A stretch of DNA of 64,000 nucleotides from Candidatus Foliamicus numerosus (GTDB lineage Bacteria > Pseudomonadota > Gammaproteobacteria > Steroidobacterales > Foliamicaceae). The translations under genes were made by a program, and so were the position numbers. Each line of letters starts with the position of its first letter. The first letter of the stretch is position 1. Shown here piece by piece: positions 54,569 to 63,009 of this stretch. The notes beneath the pieces are model-generated. The model saw only the letters and a program-made list of their open reading frames with translations, had not been told where the DNA came from and searched no databases. Location of the stretch: assembly GCA_028285945.1 (NCBI GenBank), contig JAPYNE010000023.1:1-64000 (forward strand), in the 5' to 3' direction.

Positions 54569-55867
54569 TTATTCAGCCATGTCCGTGGCGCGGAGAATGC
54601 CGCGGATGATAAAAGCTTCGTCGAAGCCCTTGTCGCGCGGCGGCGGATAGCCCATCCGCAGCACGATCAGGTCGAGCCCCGGGCTGATCCACACGCGCAC
54701 TTTGCCGCCGCCGTCGAGGTAGAACAGGTCGTCCGCAGCGAATGGCTCGGAATGGTAGTTGGCAAATTCAGGCGGCAAGCCCGGGAAGTAGGGTCGCCGC
54801 TCCATATGCACTGCGTTGGTCCAGATCTGGAGGCCGTAATTCGGATTGGGGGCCGAACCGGCGAGCATCTCGTCCACCCAGCCCTCCGGCAGCAGCCGGG
54901 CGCCGCCGGGCAGCCTCCCGTCATTCATAAGCAGGTGCGCCACGCGCATCCAATCCGCAGGTGCCGAGAGAAAGCAGCAGTACGAGATGACATTGCCCTC
55001 AAGACCGTCCAGACGCATGGCGCCGCCCTGGCCACCTATCGGCCGCCATAGCTTTTCCGACAGGTAGCGGGCAAAGTTTTGCCCGGTCGCCCGCTCAAGG
55101 ATCATGCCCGCAAGCTGCGTGTTGGGATTGTTGTGGGCAAAGGATGCGCCCGGCTCCTCGGCCAGCTCGAATGACAGCACGGTGGCATTGATGTCGGATC
55201 CTTCCACGAGCTGCATGCCTTTCGAGTAGGGCTGAGGCTCCTGGCTGAAATCGCCGAAGGGCAGTTCCAGGCCGGTGGTGTTGTGCAGCACCTGGCGAAC
55301 GGTGATCGCGCCGCGCGGATCGCCGGCCCATTCATGGATGTACCGCTCCACGGGGTCGTCAAGGCTTTCGATGTGGCCGTCAGCCAGAGCGAATCCGGCC
55401 AGTATGCCGTGCAGGGTCTTGACCCAGGAATGCGAGCTGATGGCGGAGGCTGCGTGATAACCGGGCATGAATGCTGCGTGGCGGATCTTGCCCTGGTGGT
55501 AAATCATGAAGGCTTGGGTCTCGCGCTCCATGGCATAGCCTGAGGCGGCGGCGATGGCCGCAGGATCGATGGTGGCCGGCTCGTTCGGGCCGGCGGCGGG
55601 GAAAAAGGGCGGCGAAACGCCCCCTTCCACCAGGATCATGGGGTTGTACCAAGTTTGCGGCTGGCGAAAAGCGGCGGCGTCCGGCCGGTCGCGCCATCGC
55701 CGCCAGAAATGAAAATCCCCGGACTCCACTTCGTTGACCCAGTCAACCTTCGCCTGGATTTCCTCGGCGGTCATCTCCGTATCGGACTGTTCCCCGGCCA
55801 TAGCCGGAGCACCGGCTGCGGCGGCCAGCAGCATCGCGGCAAGAGGTCCGTGCCAAGTCCTGCTCAT
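54569..55867 (-). CDS. class C beta-lactamase-like serine hydrolase, paralogue 2 of 3
   Basis: A 432-residue secreted protein starting at 55867 with a Sec signal peptide (GPLAAMLLAAAAGAPAMA). Open frame further upstream only overlaps the previous gene and was excluded. The nucleophile motif is SWVK at 147-150, and HNNPNTQLAGMILERATGQN and GGGKVRVWISPGLDLIVLRM align with its neighbours. It lacks the membrane anchor of the other two and so may be free in the periplasm. It starts 14 bases after the previous stop, consistent with an operon of three duplicated hydrolases. Confidence 0.88.
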   Translation of the reverse strand: MSRTWHGPLAAMLLAAAAGAPAMAGEQSDTEMTAEEIQAKVDWVNEVESGDFHFWRRWRDRPDAAAFRQPQTWYNPMILVEGGVSPPFFPAAGPNEPATIDPAAIAAASGYAMERETQAFMIYHQGKIRHAAFMPGYHAASAISSHSWVKTLHGILAGFALADGHIESLDDPVERYIHEWAGDPRGAITVRQVLHNTTGLELPFGDFSQEPQPYSKGMQLVEGSDINATVLSFELAEEPGASFAHNNPNTQLAGMILERATGQNFARYLSEKLWRPIGGQGGAMRLDGLEGNVISYCCFLSAPADWMRVAHLLMNDGRLPGGARLLPEGWVDEMLAGSAPNPNYGLQIWTNAVHMERRPYFPGLPPEFANYHSEPFAADDLFYLDGGGKVRVWISPGLDLIVLRMGYPPPRDKGFDEAFIIRGILRATDMAE

Positions 55868-55881
55868 TCGATATCCTTGAG

Positions 55882-57114
55882 TCAGCGCAGCCCGGCAAGC
55901 AACAGATTGGGAAGCCGGGCATCGTCCCAATCGGTGGCCAGAGCGCCGGTGCGAACAATCACCATGTCGGCGCTGGGAATGATATAGACGCGCTGGCCGC
56001 CGAAGCCGTCGAAGTAGGCCACGTCGCCGGCATCGAACGGTTCCGAGTGATAGGCCCGCAATGATGCCCGCGAGTTGTAGATGCGCTGCTCCGCATGTTC
56101 GGTGCCGAGCCAAGTTAGAAAACCGTAATTCGGATTGTTGGGCCCCGGTGTGCGGATGGCTGCGATCCATTCCTCCGGCACAATCTGGCTGCCGTTCGCG
56201 CGGCCCTTGTTGAGATGCAGCAGGCCCAGGCGCAGCCAGCCGCGCGCCGGGATGTCGAGGCAGCAATAGCTGCGGGCCATGCCGCCTTCGCTGTCCATCT
56301 GCACCCAGGCGTCGCCGGCGCCCAGCGGCTTCCAGAGCGCCTCGGAGAGGTATTCAGCATAGGATCGGCCTGTGGCGTTCTCGATCACGAGGCCCAGTAC
56401 CAGCGGGTTGATGCTGTTGTACTCAAAACGGCTGGCCGGCGGCTCCAGGGCCTGTTGATCGAACGTGATCGGACGCATGTTCCGGCCAACCAGCAACTCC
56501 ATCATCGGCCCTAGGCTGCCGAAGGCGAAGGTGGGGAAATCGATTCCGCTGCTCTGCCAGAGCGCTTGGCGAATCGTGATGGCGGCGCGCTCGTCGCCGG
56601 CCCACTCGGGCAGGTAGAGACTGACCGGGTCGTCAGCCGATCCGATATGCCCCTCGGCAATCGCTGCGCCCACCAGCAAGGCGAGGACCGACTTGTGCAT
56701 GGACTGTGTTGAGGTGAGCGTGGTTTCGCTGGCGCCTTCGTAGTAGTGCTCAAGCTGGATGCGGCCGCTGCGCCAGACGATCAGCGCGTCGGACCGGGTT
56801 TCGGCGCCGTAGTCCATGGCCGCTTGCAGGCTTTCGACGGTCAGGGCGCTGCTGCCGATCGAGGCCTTGGGGAGCGGCTGCTCCGGAGTGCCCGGCACCC
56901 GTTGCATATAGCCGGGCCGCTCGCCGGCAAACTGGCCGAAGAGCCGGAGGGTTTCGGTGGGCTTGGCGACAAGGAAGCCGCCCGCGACCAGCAGGACCAA
57001 GCCTAGGATTCCTCCCGCCGCCCAGGCCACGGTCAATCCCAATAGGCGCAGCAATCTCCTCACGAATCCGCCCTTCGGCTTAACCAAAGCCGTAATCATA
57101 GTTTGCGAAGCCAT
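55882..57114 (-). CDS. class C beta-lactamase-like serine hydrolase, paralogue 1 of 3
   Basis: About 410 residues from the ATG at 57114 (another ATG is at 57099). An N-terminal helix (LLGLTVAWAAGGILGLVLLV) anchors it. The nucleophile motif is SMHK at 138-141, followed by YNSINPLVLGLVIENATGRS and GFGGQRVYIIPSADMVIVRT. The frame stays open through repeat DNA to 57618, but that part is repeat-derived and not protein-like. No Shine-Dalgarno is seen. It is first in the hydrolase operon and its upstream region is filled by hairpin repeats. Confidence 0.85.
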   Translation of the reverse strand: MASQTMITALVKPKGGFVRRLLRLLGLTVAWAAGGILGLVLLVAGGFLVAKPTETLRLFGQFAGERPGYMQRVPGTPEQPLPKASIGSSALTVESLQAAMDYGAETRSDALIVWRSGRIQLEHYYEGASETTLTSTQSMHKSVLALLVGAAIAEGHIGSADDPVSLYLPEWAGDERAAITIRQALWQSSGIDFPTFAFGSLGPMMELLVGRNMRPITFDQQALEPPASRFEYNSINPLVLGLVIENATGRSYAEYLSEALWKPLGAGDAWVQMDSEGGMARSYCCLDIPARGWLRLGLLHLNKGRANGSQIVPEEWIAAIRTPGPNNPNYGFLTWLGTEHAEQRIYNSRASLRAYHSEPFDAGDVAYFDGFGGQRVYIIPSADMVIVRTGALATDWDDARLPNLLLAGLR

Positions 57115-57146
57115 CGAAGTCGAAACCCGTCTCCGCGCTTCCCGCG

Positions 57147-57376
57147 CCTTTTCTTCGCCCCCTTCCCGCAGGAGACGCATGAACCCATCTTCCTTCTTCC
57201 CGCGAGTTACTGTTGGCATCCCTGCCGCGCGGCATTGCCGGAATAACGTCCCGGGGCCGTCCTCCTGCCGGCCCGCTCGCATCTGGCAAAGGCATGCTTT
57301 GCCTCGCTGCGCTGTGCGCAGCGACCGATGCTCGCCCTGCCGCCGACACTCCTGCGGGAAGAGGGCGGAGATAAGG
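57147..57376 (+). repeat. hairpin element, copy 3, with enlarged interior
   Basis: Outer arms 57147-57174 and 57349-57376 pair at about 24 of 28 positions. ACGCATGAACCCAT follows the 5' arm and CCGCCGACA precedes the 3' arm as in other copies, but the interior is about 170 bp instead of 48. It lies between the divergent hydrolase and Rieske genes. Confidence 0.8.
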
Positions 57377-57427
57377 CTCACGCCGACATTAGTGCCTTCG
57401 CAGCCTTTCGGGCTTGCGCTCCCCGAA

Positions 57428-57527
57428 GCCAGTTTGTGCGTTTTCCTCTCGCGGGAGCGTTGGAGCCAGGACGGCGGAACCGAGCCAAGGATGGCGCCTC
57501 CCGCGAGAGGAAAACGCACAAACTGGC
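57428..57527. repeat. perfect 30-bp inverted repeat with a different core
   Basis: Arms 57428-57457 and 57498-57527 are exactly complementary over 30 bp and end GGGAG/CTCCC like the other elements. The 40-bp loop lacks the ACGCATGAA core. It ends 75 bases before the Rieske start and lies in its probable leader. With copy 3 it accounts for the gene-free stretch 57115-57602. Confidence 0.92.
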
Positions 57528-57602
57528 GGCACCGAAGCGCCCAGAAGATAGGCAAGGATGCCGGGGCTAAAATCTGCTGACTGGGCGAATTTGCAAGAGA
57601 CG

Positions 57603-58937
57603 ATGACGGGCAGTTCATACGCCAGCAATCCCGAGGCGCTGCGGGCGCTGGTGCGCGCCGATGCCGTGCATCGCGATCTCTACATTTCCGAGGAGCTCTA
57701 CGAGCTGGAACTGGAGCGCCTGTGGCGCAACGCTTGGATTTACATGGGCCATGACAGCCAAGTGCCGAAGCCGGGCGACTTCTATACCGCGGACATCGCC
57801 GGCTCGCCGCTGGTGATGCTGCGCGGCCGCGACGGGGAAGTGCGGATTTTTCTGAACCGCTGCGCGCACAAAGGCACCCGGGTGGTGAGCGCGGTGGAGG
57901 GAAACTGCGGCAGCGCGTTGCGTTGCCCGTACCACGGCTGGACCTACCGTTTGGACGGCAGCCTCAGGACGGTGCCGCTGAAGGGCGGCTACCGCGGCAC
58001 GGGCATTTCCGAATCGGCCCATTGGCAGGGACTGGCGCCCGTGCCCAACGTGGCTATCCACCGGGGCTTTGTTTTCGTGCGTTTGAGCAACGAGGGGCCG
58101 GATTTTCAGGACTATTTCGGCGATTCCTTGAGCTCCATCGACAACATGGCCGACCGTTCGCCGGAGGGCCGGCTGGAGGTGGCCGGCGGCGTGCTGCGCT
58201 ACGACCACAACTGCAACTGGAAGATGTTCGTGGAAAATCTGAATGACGCCATGCATCCGATGGTGGCCCACCAGTCCTCGGCAGGCGTGGCCAAGCGGCT
58301 GTGGGAGGAGGAGGGCGGCGGCGGGGCGCCGCCGATGGTGGTGCAGCAGTTCGCCCCGTTTGTTAACGACTACGGCTTCTTCGACAATATGGGTGTGAAA
58401 ATTTACGAGAACGGCCACTCCTATACGGGCGTGAATTTCTCGATTCACTCGAAGTACTCGGCGGAGCCGGAATACGAGCGGCGGATGATCGAGGCCTACG
58501 GCGAAGAGCGGGCGCATGCGATCCTGAGCGAAAACCGCCATAACACGGTGTATTTCCCCAGCCTCACGATCAAGGGCGCGATTCAGGCGATCCGCGTGGC
58601 GCGGCCGCTGGCGGCGGACCGGACGGTGCTGGAGAGCTGGACGTTCCGCCTGGCGGGCGCGCCGGAGGAGTTGCTCAAGCGCACGATGACCTACTCGCGG
58701 CTGATCAATGCGCCCACGTCGGTGGTTGGGCATGATGATCTGCATTGCTATAGCGAAATCCAGAAGGGGCTGCATGCCCATGGCAATGAGTGGGTCAGCC
58801 TGCACCGCAATTATGATCCTGCGGAGCGGGACGGCATTGCCGGCGTGTACAACGGCACCAGCGAAGTGTCCATGCGCGGGCAATTCCGCGCTTGGCTCAA
58901 GCATATGCTGCCTCGCGGCGAAGGGGCAGGCGCGTGA
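57603..58937 (+). CDS. Rieske non-heme iron oxygenase, large (alpha) subunit
   Basis: Catalytic subunit of an aromatic-ring-hydroxylating dioxygenase-like enzyme, 444 residues from the ATG at 57603 (an ATG 45 bases upstream is possible). The Rieske 2Fe-2S site is Cys87-x-His89 and Cys108-x2-His111 (CAHKGTRVV ... RCPYHGWTY). The mononuclear iron site is in ENLNDAMHPMVAH near residue 220, with the bridging Asp and two His. A small beta subunit gene follows after a repeat block; no ferredoxin or reductase gene is in the window. Substrate unknown; the CoA ligase and thiolase-like genes suggest an aromatic or steroid-like acid. Confidence 0.93.
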   Translation: MTGSSYASNPEALRALVRADAVHRDLYISEELYELELERLWRNAWIYMGHDSQVPKPGDFYTADIAGSPLVMLRGRDGEVRIFLNRCAHKGTRVVSAVEGNCGSALRCPYHGWTYRLDGSLRTVPLKGGYRGTGISESAHWQGLAPVPNVAIHRGFVFVRLSNEGPDFQDYFGDSLSSIDNMADRSPEGRLEVAGGVLRYDHNCNWKMFVENLNDAMHPMVAHQSSAGVAKRLWEEEGGGGAPPMVVQQFAPFVNDYGFFDNMGVKIYENGHSYTGVNFSIHSKYSAEPEYERRMIEAYGEERAHAILSENRHNTVYFPSLTIKGAIQAIRVARPLAADRTVLESWTFRLAGAPEELLKRTMTYSRLINAPTSVVGHDDLHCYSEIQKGLHAHGNEWVSLHRNYDPAERDGIAGVYNGTSEVSMRGQFRAWLKHMLPRGEGAGA

Positions 58938-58984
58938 TTTCGCCTCAGCCGGATTGCCCCCTTCATGGGAGGCGCATCAGCCCG

Positions 58985-59109
58985 CCTGCTTTCTGCTCCT
59001 TTCATCAAGGGAGGCGCATCAACCCGCCTGCTCTCTATCCCCTCCCTCGCGGGAGACGCATGAACCCGCCTGCTCTCTATCCCCTCCCTCGCGGGAGACG
59101 CATGAACCC
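58985..59109 (+). repeat. tandem 5'-half units of the hairpin element
   Basis: Three head-to-tail units of 42, 41 and 42 bp (58985, 59027, 59068), each a 5' arm GCCTGCT... plus GGGAG and the core start CGCAT(G/C)AACCC. A more diverged half unit precedes them at about 58953. They have no matching 3' arms and lead into full copy 4. They lie just after the Rieske alpha stop. Confidence 0.9.
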
Positions 59110-59219
59110 GCCTGCTCTCTATCCCCTCCCTCGCGGGAGACGCATGAACCCATCCATGGGGCTTGGCGGCGGCTGTCCTGCCGCCGACACTCCCGCGAGG
59201 GAGGGGATAGAGAGCAGGC
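59110..59219 (+). repeat. three-way-junction hairpin element, copy 4 (intact)
   Basis: Perfect 30-bp outer arms (59110-59139 and 59190-59219). The core is ACGCATGAA, CCCAT cc ATGGG, GCTTGG, CGGCGGC tgtcct GCCGCCG, ACA. It sits inside the oxygenase operon between the alpha and beta subunit genes. Confidence 0.94.
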
Positions 59220-59280
59220 TTATGCTGGTGTTTTCCCCGGGGGGGCGTTGCCGGGGTGGCTGCACGGCGCAGGTTGGAGG

Positions 59281-59383
59281 CCTTGTTGTTCCCTCTTTCC
59301 GAGACCTTCAGCGGCATGGATGCCGCTGCAGAGCCCACATGGATGTGCTTGTCGGCGTGTCGCGGAAAGAGGGAACAACAAGG
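59281..59383. repeat. inverted repeat with two inner hairpins, variant core
   Basis: Perfect 21-bp outer arms (59281-59301 and 59363-59383) enclose two inner hairpins, CAGCGGCA tgga TGCCGCTG and CACAT gg ATGTG. The plan is the same as the main family but every segment differs in sequence. It ends 35 bases before the beta subunit start. Confidence 0.88.
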
Positions 59384-59418
59384 CCGGAGGGTTGGCGCAA
59401 AGCCATCGGTGCTCCGCA

Positions 59419-59904
59419 ATGATCCAAGGTATAGCGGAAGAGGAGCTGGAGTGGTTCGTGTACCGGGAGGCGCAGCTGATCGATGAGAAGCGGCTGGATG
59501 AGTGGTACGGGCTGTTTGCGGAGGATGCGCTGTACTGGATGCCGCTGGTGCGCGGGCAGACCGATCCGCACAGCCACACGTCGCTGTTCTGCGAGGACAA
59601 ATTCCTGCTCAAGGTGCGCATCGAGCGGCTGAAGGACCCGCTGTCGCATTCGCAGCAGCAGCCGAGCTTCTGCCAGCATGTGCTGCAACGCCCGGAAGTG
59701 GTCGGGCGCGACCGCGATGCGGGCGAGTATGCGTTGCGCACCCCCTTCGTCTATCTCGAAACGCGGCTGGATGAGCAGTTCGTTCTTGGCGGCGTCGCGC
59801 ACCATGATCTTCGCCGCGAGGATGGGCGCCTGAAGATTGCCGTCAAGCGCATCGAGCTGCTGAATCGCGACGCGGCGCTGCCGTCCATACAGCTCTTTTT
59901 GTGA
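59419..59904 (+). CDS. Rieske oxygenase small (beta) subunit
   Basis: A 161-residue SnoaL/NTF2-fold subunit that supports the alpha subunit trimer. Family features are an early EWFVYREAQLIDEKRLDEWY, LFAEDALYWMPLVRGQTDPH, then RIERLKDPLSHSQQQPSFC and the closing IAVKRIELLNRDAALPS. The ATG at 59419 is chosen by family length; the open frame upstream is repeat DNA. The stop overlaps the CoA-ligase GTG start (GTGA). Confidence 0.92.
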   Translation: MIQGIAEEELEWFVYREAQLIDEKRLDEWYGLFAEDALYWMPLVRGQTDPHSHTSLFCEDKFLLKVRIERLKDPLSHSQQQPSFCQHVLQRPEVVGRDRDAGEYALRTPFVYLETRLDEQFVLGGVAHHDLRREDGRLKIAVKRIELLNRDAALPSIQLFL

Positions 59905-61553
59905 GCGCCGCCGCCTCCGGCACCGTGGCGCGCAGGCTGGAGGATGCGGCGCGGCGGCATGGCGGGAGGCCATTTCTCCGCATGACGCGGGACACGGCCG
60001 GGCGTACGGGCATCGAGGCGGGCGACTTGAGTTACACCCAGGCTTGGGGCCGCACGCAGGCGTTGATCGGCAAGCTCGAGGCGCTTGCTAAAGGCGCTCC
60101 GCAGCGTGTGGCGCTGCTGCTGGAGAACCGCCCGGAGATGTTCCTGCACTGGTTGGCGCTGAATGCGCTGGGCGTATCAGCGGTGCCGCTGAATCCGGCC
60201 TGGCGCTCGGCGGAGCTTGGCTATGCGCTGGCGCACAGCGAAGCGCGGCTGGTGATTGCTCTGCCGGAACGGGTGGCCGAACTGCGGGAGGCGGCGCAGG
60301 CGGAAGGGCTGGATGTGCCGGTGCGCGCGCCGGGCGAGGCGTTGCCTGAACTGCGGTCGCTGTCCGGGACTGATCGGCAGTCCGAGGAGGCCGCCGATCG
60401 GGAATGCGCGCTCCTCTACACCTCGGGGACCACAGGCCGGCCCAAGGGCTGCATGCTCAGCAACCGCTATTTCACGATGATGGGCGAGTGGTACGCCGCG
60501 CTCGGCGGCTTGTGCGCGCTGGACGAGACGGGGGATTGCCTGATCACGCCGCTTCCCATGCACCATATGAACGCCATGGCCTGCTCCACCATGGCGATGC
60601 TGGCCAACGGCGGTTGCATCGTGCCGCTGGACCGGTTTCATCCGCGAAGCTGGTGGCGGGAAGTGAGCGAATCGCAAGCGACCATCGTTCACTATCTGGG
60701 CGTGATGCCGGCGATTCTGCTCAAGCTGGAAGAAGATCCGGCTGAGCGTCGTCACCGCGTGCGTTTCGGGTTCGGCGCCGGGGTAGGCGGTCGCCAGCAT
60801 GCGCCGTTCGAGGAGCGCTTCGGGTTTCCGCTGGTGGAGGCTTGGGCAATGACCGAGAGCGGTGCCGGCGCCGCGATCGTCGCGAACCATGAGCCCCGCA
60901 AGCGGGGCTCCGCCTGTTTCGGCCGGCCATTGCCGGCGGTGGATGTGCGGATCGTCGATCGCCAGGCGAACGATGCGAGGGCCGATCAGCCCGGCGAGTT
61001 ATGGGTCCGCCATGCGGGCAGCGACCCCCGGCGGGGCTTTTTCTCGGGCTACTTCAGGGACGCGGCGGCCACCGCCGCCGCTTGGGACGGCGGCTGGTTT
61101 CATACCGGCGACATCGTGGCGCGCGACGCTGAAGGCGACATGCGCTTCATCGACCGCAAGAGCAACATGATCCGGCGCAGCGGCGAGAACATTGCCGCCG
61201 TGGAGGTCGAAGAAGTGTTGGCCGAGCACGCCGCCGTCGCCGAGGCCGGCGTTGCGGCCGTGCCCGACGAAATCCGCGGAGACGAGGTGTTTGCCTGCAT
61301 CCGATTGAAGCCCGGAAGCGTGGGTTCCGGCACCGCGCAATCGCTGGCAGAGGCCCTTGTGCGTATTTGCCTTAAGCGGCTTGCCTACTTCAAGGCGCCC
61401 GGCTACGTCGCGTTTGTGGACGCCTTGCCCCGCACTGCAACGGAGAAGCTCGACCGCGCGGCGCTCAAATCGCTGGCTATGGAGCTTCTGGACCGCGCCG
61501 GCTGCCTCGATACGCGCCCGCTGAAACGGCCTGTCCCGTCGCAAGCAGCATGA
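59901..61553 (+). CDS. AMP-dependent acyl/aryl-CoA ligase
   Basis: ANL-superfamily ligase of 550 residues activating a carboxylic acid to its CoA thioester with ATP. The P-loop-like motif LLYTSGTTGRPKG is near residue 172, the LPMHHMNAM substrate region near 215, WAMTESGAG near 315, GWFHTGDIVARDAEGDMRFI near 395 and the hinge/lysine end PRTATEKLDRAAL near 515. The start is a GTG overlapping the beta-subunit stop. It is translationally coupled to the oxygenase, linking ring oxidation with CoA activation. The acid substrate is unknown. Confidence 0.92.
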   Translation: MSAAASGTVARRLEDAARRHGGRPFLRMTRDTAGRTGIEAGDLSYTQAWGRTQALIGKLEALAKGAPQRVALLLENRPEMFLHWLALNALGVSAVPLNPAWRSAELGYALAHSEARLVIALPERVAELREAAQAEGLDVPVRAPGEALPELRSLSGTDRQSEEAADRECALLYTSGTTGRPKGCMLSNRYFTMMGEWYAALGGLCALDETGDCLITPLPMHHMNAMACSTMAMLANGGCIVPLDRFHPRSWWREVSESQATIVHYLGVMPAILLKLEEDPAERRHRVRFGFGAGVGGRQHAPFEERFGFPLVEAWAMTESGAGAAIVANHEPRKRGSACFGRPLPAVDVRIVDRQANDARADQPGELWVRHAGSDPRRGFFSGYFRDAAATAAAWDGGWFHTGDIVARDAEGDMRFIDRKSNMIRRSGENIAAVEVEEVLAEHAAVAEAGVAAVPDEIRGDEVFACIRLKPGSVGSGTAQSLAEALVRICLKRLAYFKAPGYVAFVDALPRTATEKLDRAALKSLAMELLDRAGCLDTRPLKRPVPSQAA

Positions 61554-61596
61554 CCGCCGCGCCGAGAAAGAAGGCGCCCTGCCTTCCTGGAGCGCC

Positions 61597-62760
61597 ATGA
61601 GCCGCACAAGCTACGAGGGCGTTGCGCTGGCCGTGCCGGTGACCATCCCATACCGGCGCTATTCGACGCGCGACGCGCACTGGTGGATCGCCCAGGCGCT
61701 GGCCGCGCTGCTCAAGGCCGGCGGGCTGAAAAAGGGCGATATCGACGGCCTGGGCATATCCAGCTTCACGCTCGGCCCGGACACCGCCGTGGGCCTCACG
61801 CAGCACCTGGGAATGACGCTGCGCTGGCTGGACCACGTGCCCATGGGCGGCGCTTCCGGCGTGGTCTGCCTGCGGCGGGCCGCCCGCGCGGTGCAGGCAG
61901 GCGACGCGGAGATCATTGCCTGCATCGCTGGCGACACCAATCATGTGGATACGTTTCGCCGCACCCTTTCGACCTTCAGCCGCTTCGCCCAGGATGCCGT
62001 TTATCCGTATGGATCGGGCGGGCCCAACGCCAGCTTCGCCTTTATCACCGACTGGTGGATGCGTCAGCACGGCGTTCGGCGCGAGGACTTCGGCAAGCTG
62101 TGCGTGGCGCAGCGGCGCAACGCCATGGATAATCCCCACGCGCTGCTTCGCAAACCGCTCGATCTGGAGGCGTATCTCGGCGCGCGGGTGATCGCCGAGC
62201 CGCTGCATCTGTTCGATTGCGTCATGCCCTGCGCCGGCGCGGACGGCTTTCTTGTGATGACGGCGGAGCGTGCCGAGGCCCTGGGGCTGGACTCGGCCCG
62301 GCTGCTGGGCGCGATCGAGCGGCATAATGCGTTTCCCGACGACCCGGTGCAGATGCGCGGCGGCTGGACGCTGGACCGCGATGAACTGTGGGCGCAGGCT
62401 GGCGCGGGTCCTAACGAAATGGACTTCTTCCAAGCCTACGACGACTACCCGGTCATCACGCTGATGCAGCTCGAAGGGCTGGGATTCTGCCCCCCGGGCG
62501 AAGGCGCGGCATTCATCCGCGAGCATGAATTCGCCTATGACGGCGACTGCCCTTTGAACACCTGCGGCGGCCAGTTATCGATGGGCCAGGCCGGCGCCGC
62601 CGGCGGATTCCTGGGGCTGGTGGAGGCGTTGCGCCAGCTGCTGCGCCGCCCGCTAGGCCAGCAGGTGGCGGACGCTGCACGCGGCGCTGTCTCCGGTTTC
62701 GGCATGATTAACTACGATCGCGGCCTATGCAGCGCAGCCGCCGTCCTAGCGCGCCCATGA
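61597..62760 (+). CDS. thiolase-like protein (SCP2/lipid-transfer thiolase family)
   Basis: A 387-residue thiolase-fold protein. Where classical thiolases carry the nucleophilic Cys (CASG), this one reads GGASG (VPMGGASGVVCLRRAARAV near residue 87), so the first catalytic Cys is missing. The second active-site segment survives as NTCGGQLSMGQAGAAGG near residue 325. Such thiolases often pair with a DUF35 zinc-ribbon/OB partner in steroid side-chain breakdown, and a DUF35-type domain is encoded in the next gene. Retro-aldol or carrier activity is therefore more likely than classical thiolysis. Confidence 0.88.
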   Translation: MSRTSYEGVALAVPVTIPYRRYSTRDAHWWIAQALAALLKAGGLKKGDIDGLGISSFTLGPDTAVGLTQHLGMTLRWLDHVPMGGASGVVCLRRAARAVQAGDAEIIACIAGDTNHVDTFRRTLSTFSRFAQDAVYPYGSGGPNASFAFITDWWMRQHGVRREDFGKLCVAQRRNAMDNPHALLRKPLDLEAYLGARVIAEPLHLFDCVMPCAGADGFLVMTAERAEALGLDSARLLGAIERHNAFPDDPVQMRGGWTLDRDELWAQAGAGPNEMDFFQAYDDYPVITLMQLEGLGFCPPGEGAAFIREHEFAYDGDCPLNTCGGQLSMGQAGAAGGFLGLVEALRQLLRRPLGQQVADAARGAVSGFGMINYDRGLCSAAAVLARP

Positions 62761-62785
62761 CCGCTCGTTCATTCGCTTCGATCCC

Positions 62786-62910
62786 GCCTGTTCCTGCCCC
62801 TTCCTTCCGGGAGACGCATGAACCCATCCATGGGGCTTGCTTCGTTCGCGCCGGGACATCGGCGCTCACCCTGCCTCCGATACTCCCGGAAGGAAGGGGC
62901 AGGAACAAGC
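62786..62910 (+). repeat. three-way-junction hairpin element, copy 5
   Basis: Outer arms 62786-62813 and 62883-62910 pair at 27 of 28 positions. The 5' core ACGCATGAA, CCCAT cc ATGGG, GCTTG is intact; the second hairpin is replaced by a longer diverged stretch ending CTCCGATA. It starts 25 bases after the thiolase-like gene stop. Confidence 0.9.
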
Positions 62911-63009
62911 TACGGGGATGCGTGAAGCCGAGATGCCTTGGCAGCGCGTGCTGTCCGGCGGCGTGCGGGGGTTATCGCCAGCGAGCAAGACGAGCCAACG
63001 CCGGCGTGA

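Noticed and set aside
55882..57618. A 578-residue hydrolase starting at 57618
   Set aside because: The extra N-terminal part is translated from hairpin repeats and is not protein-like. The membrane anchor begins near 57099-57114.
58985..59109. Coding repeat protein (PALYPLPRGRRMNP units)
   Set aside because: The 42-bp units are in frame by chance in two of three copies, but one unit is 41 bp. The sequence is arm plus core of the hairpin element and has no ribosome-binding site.
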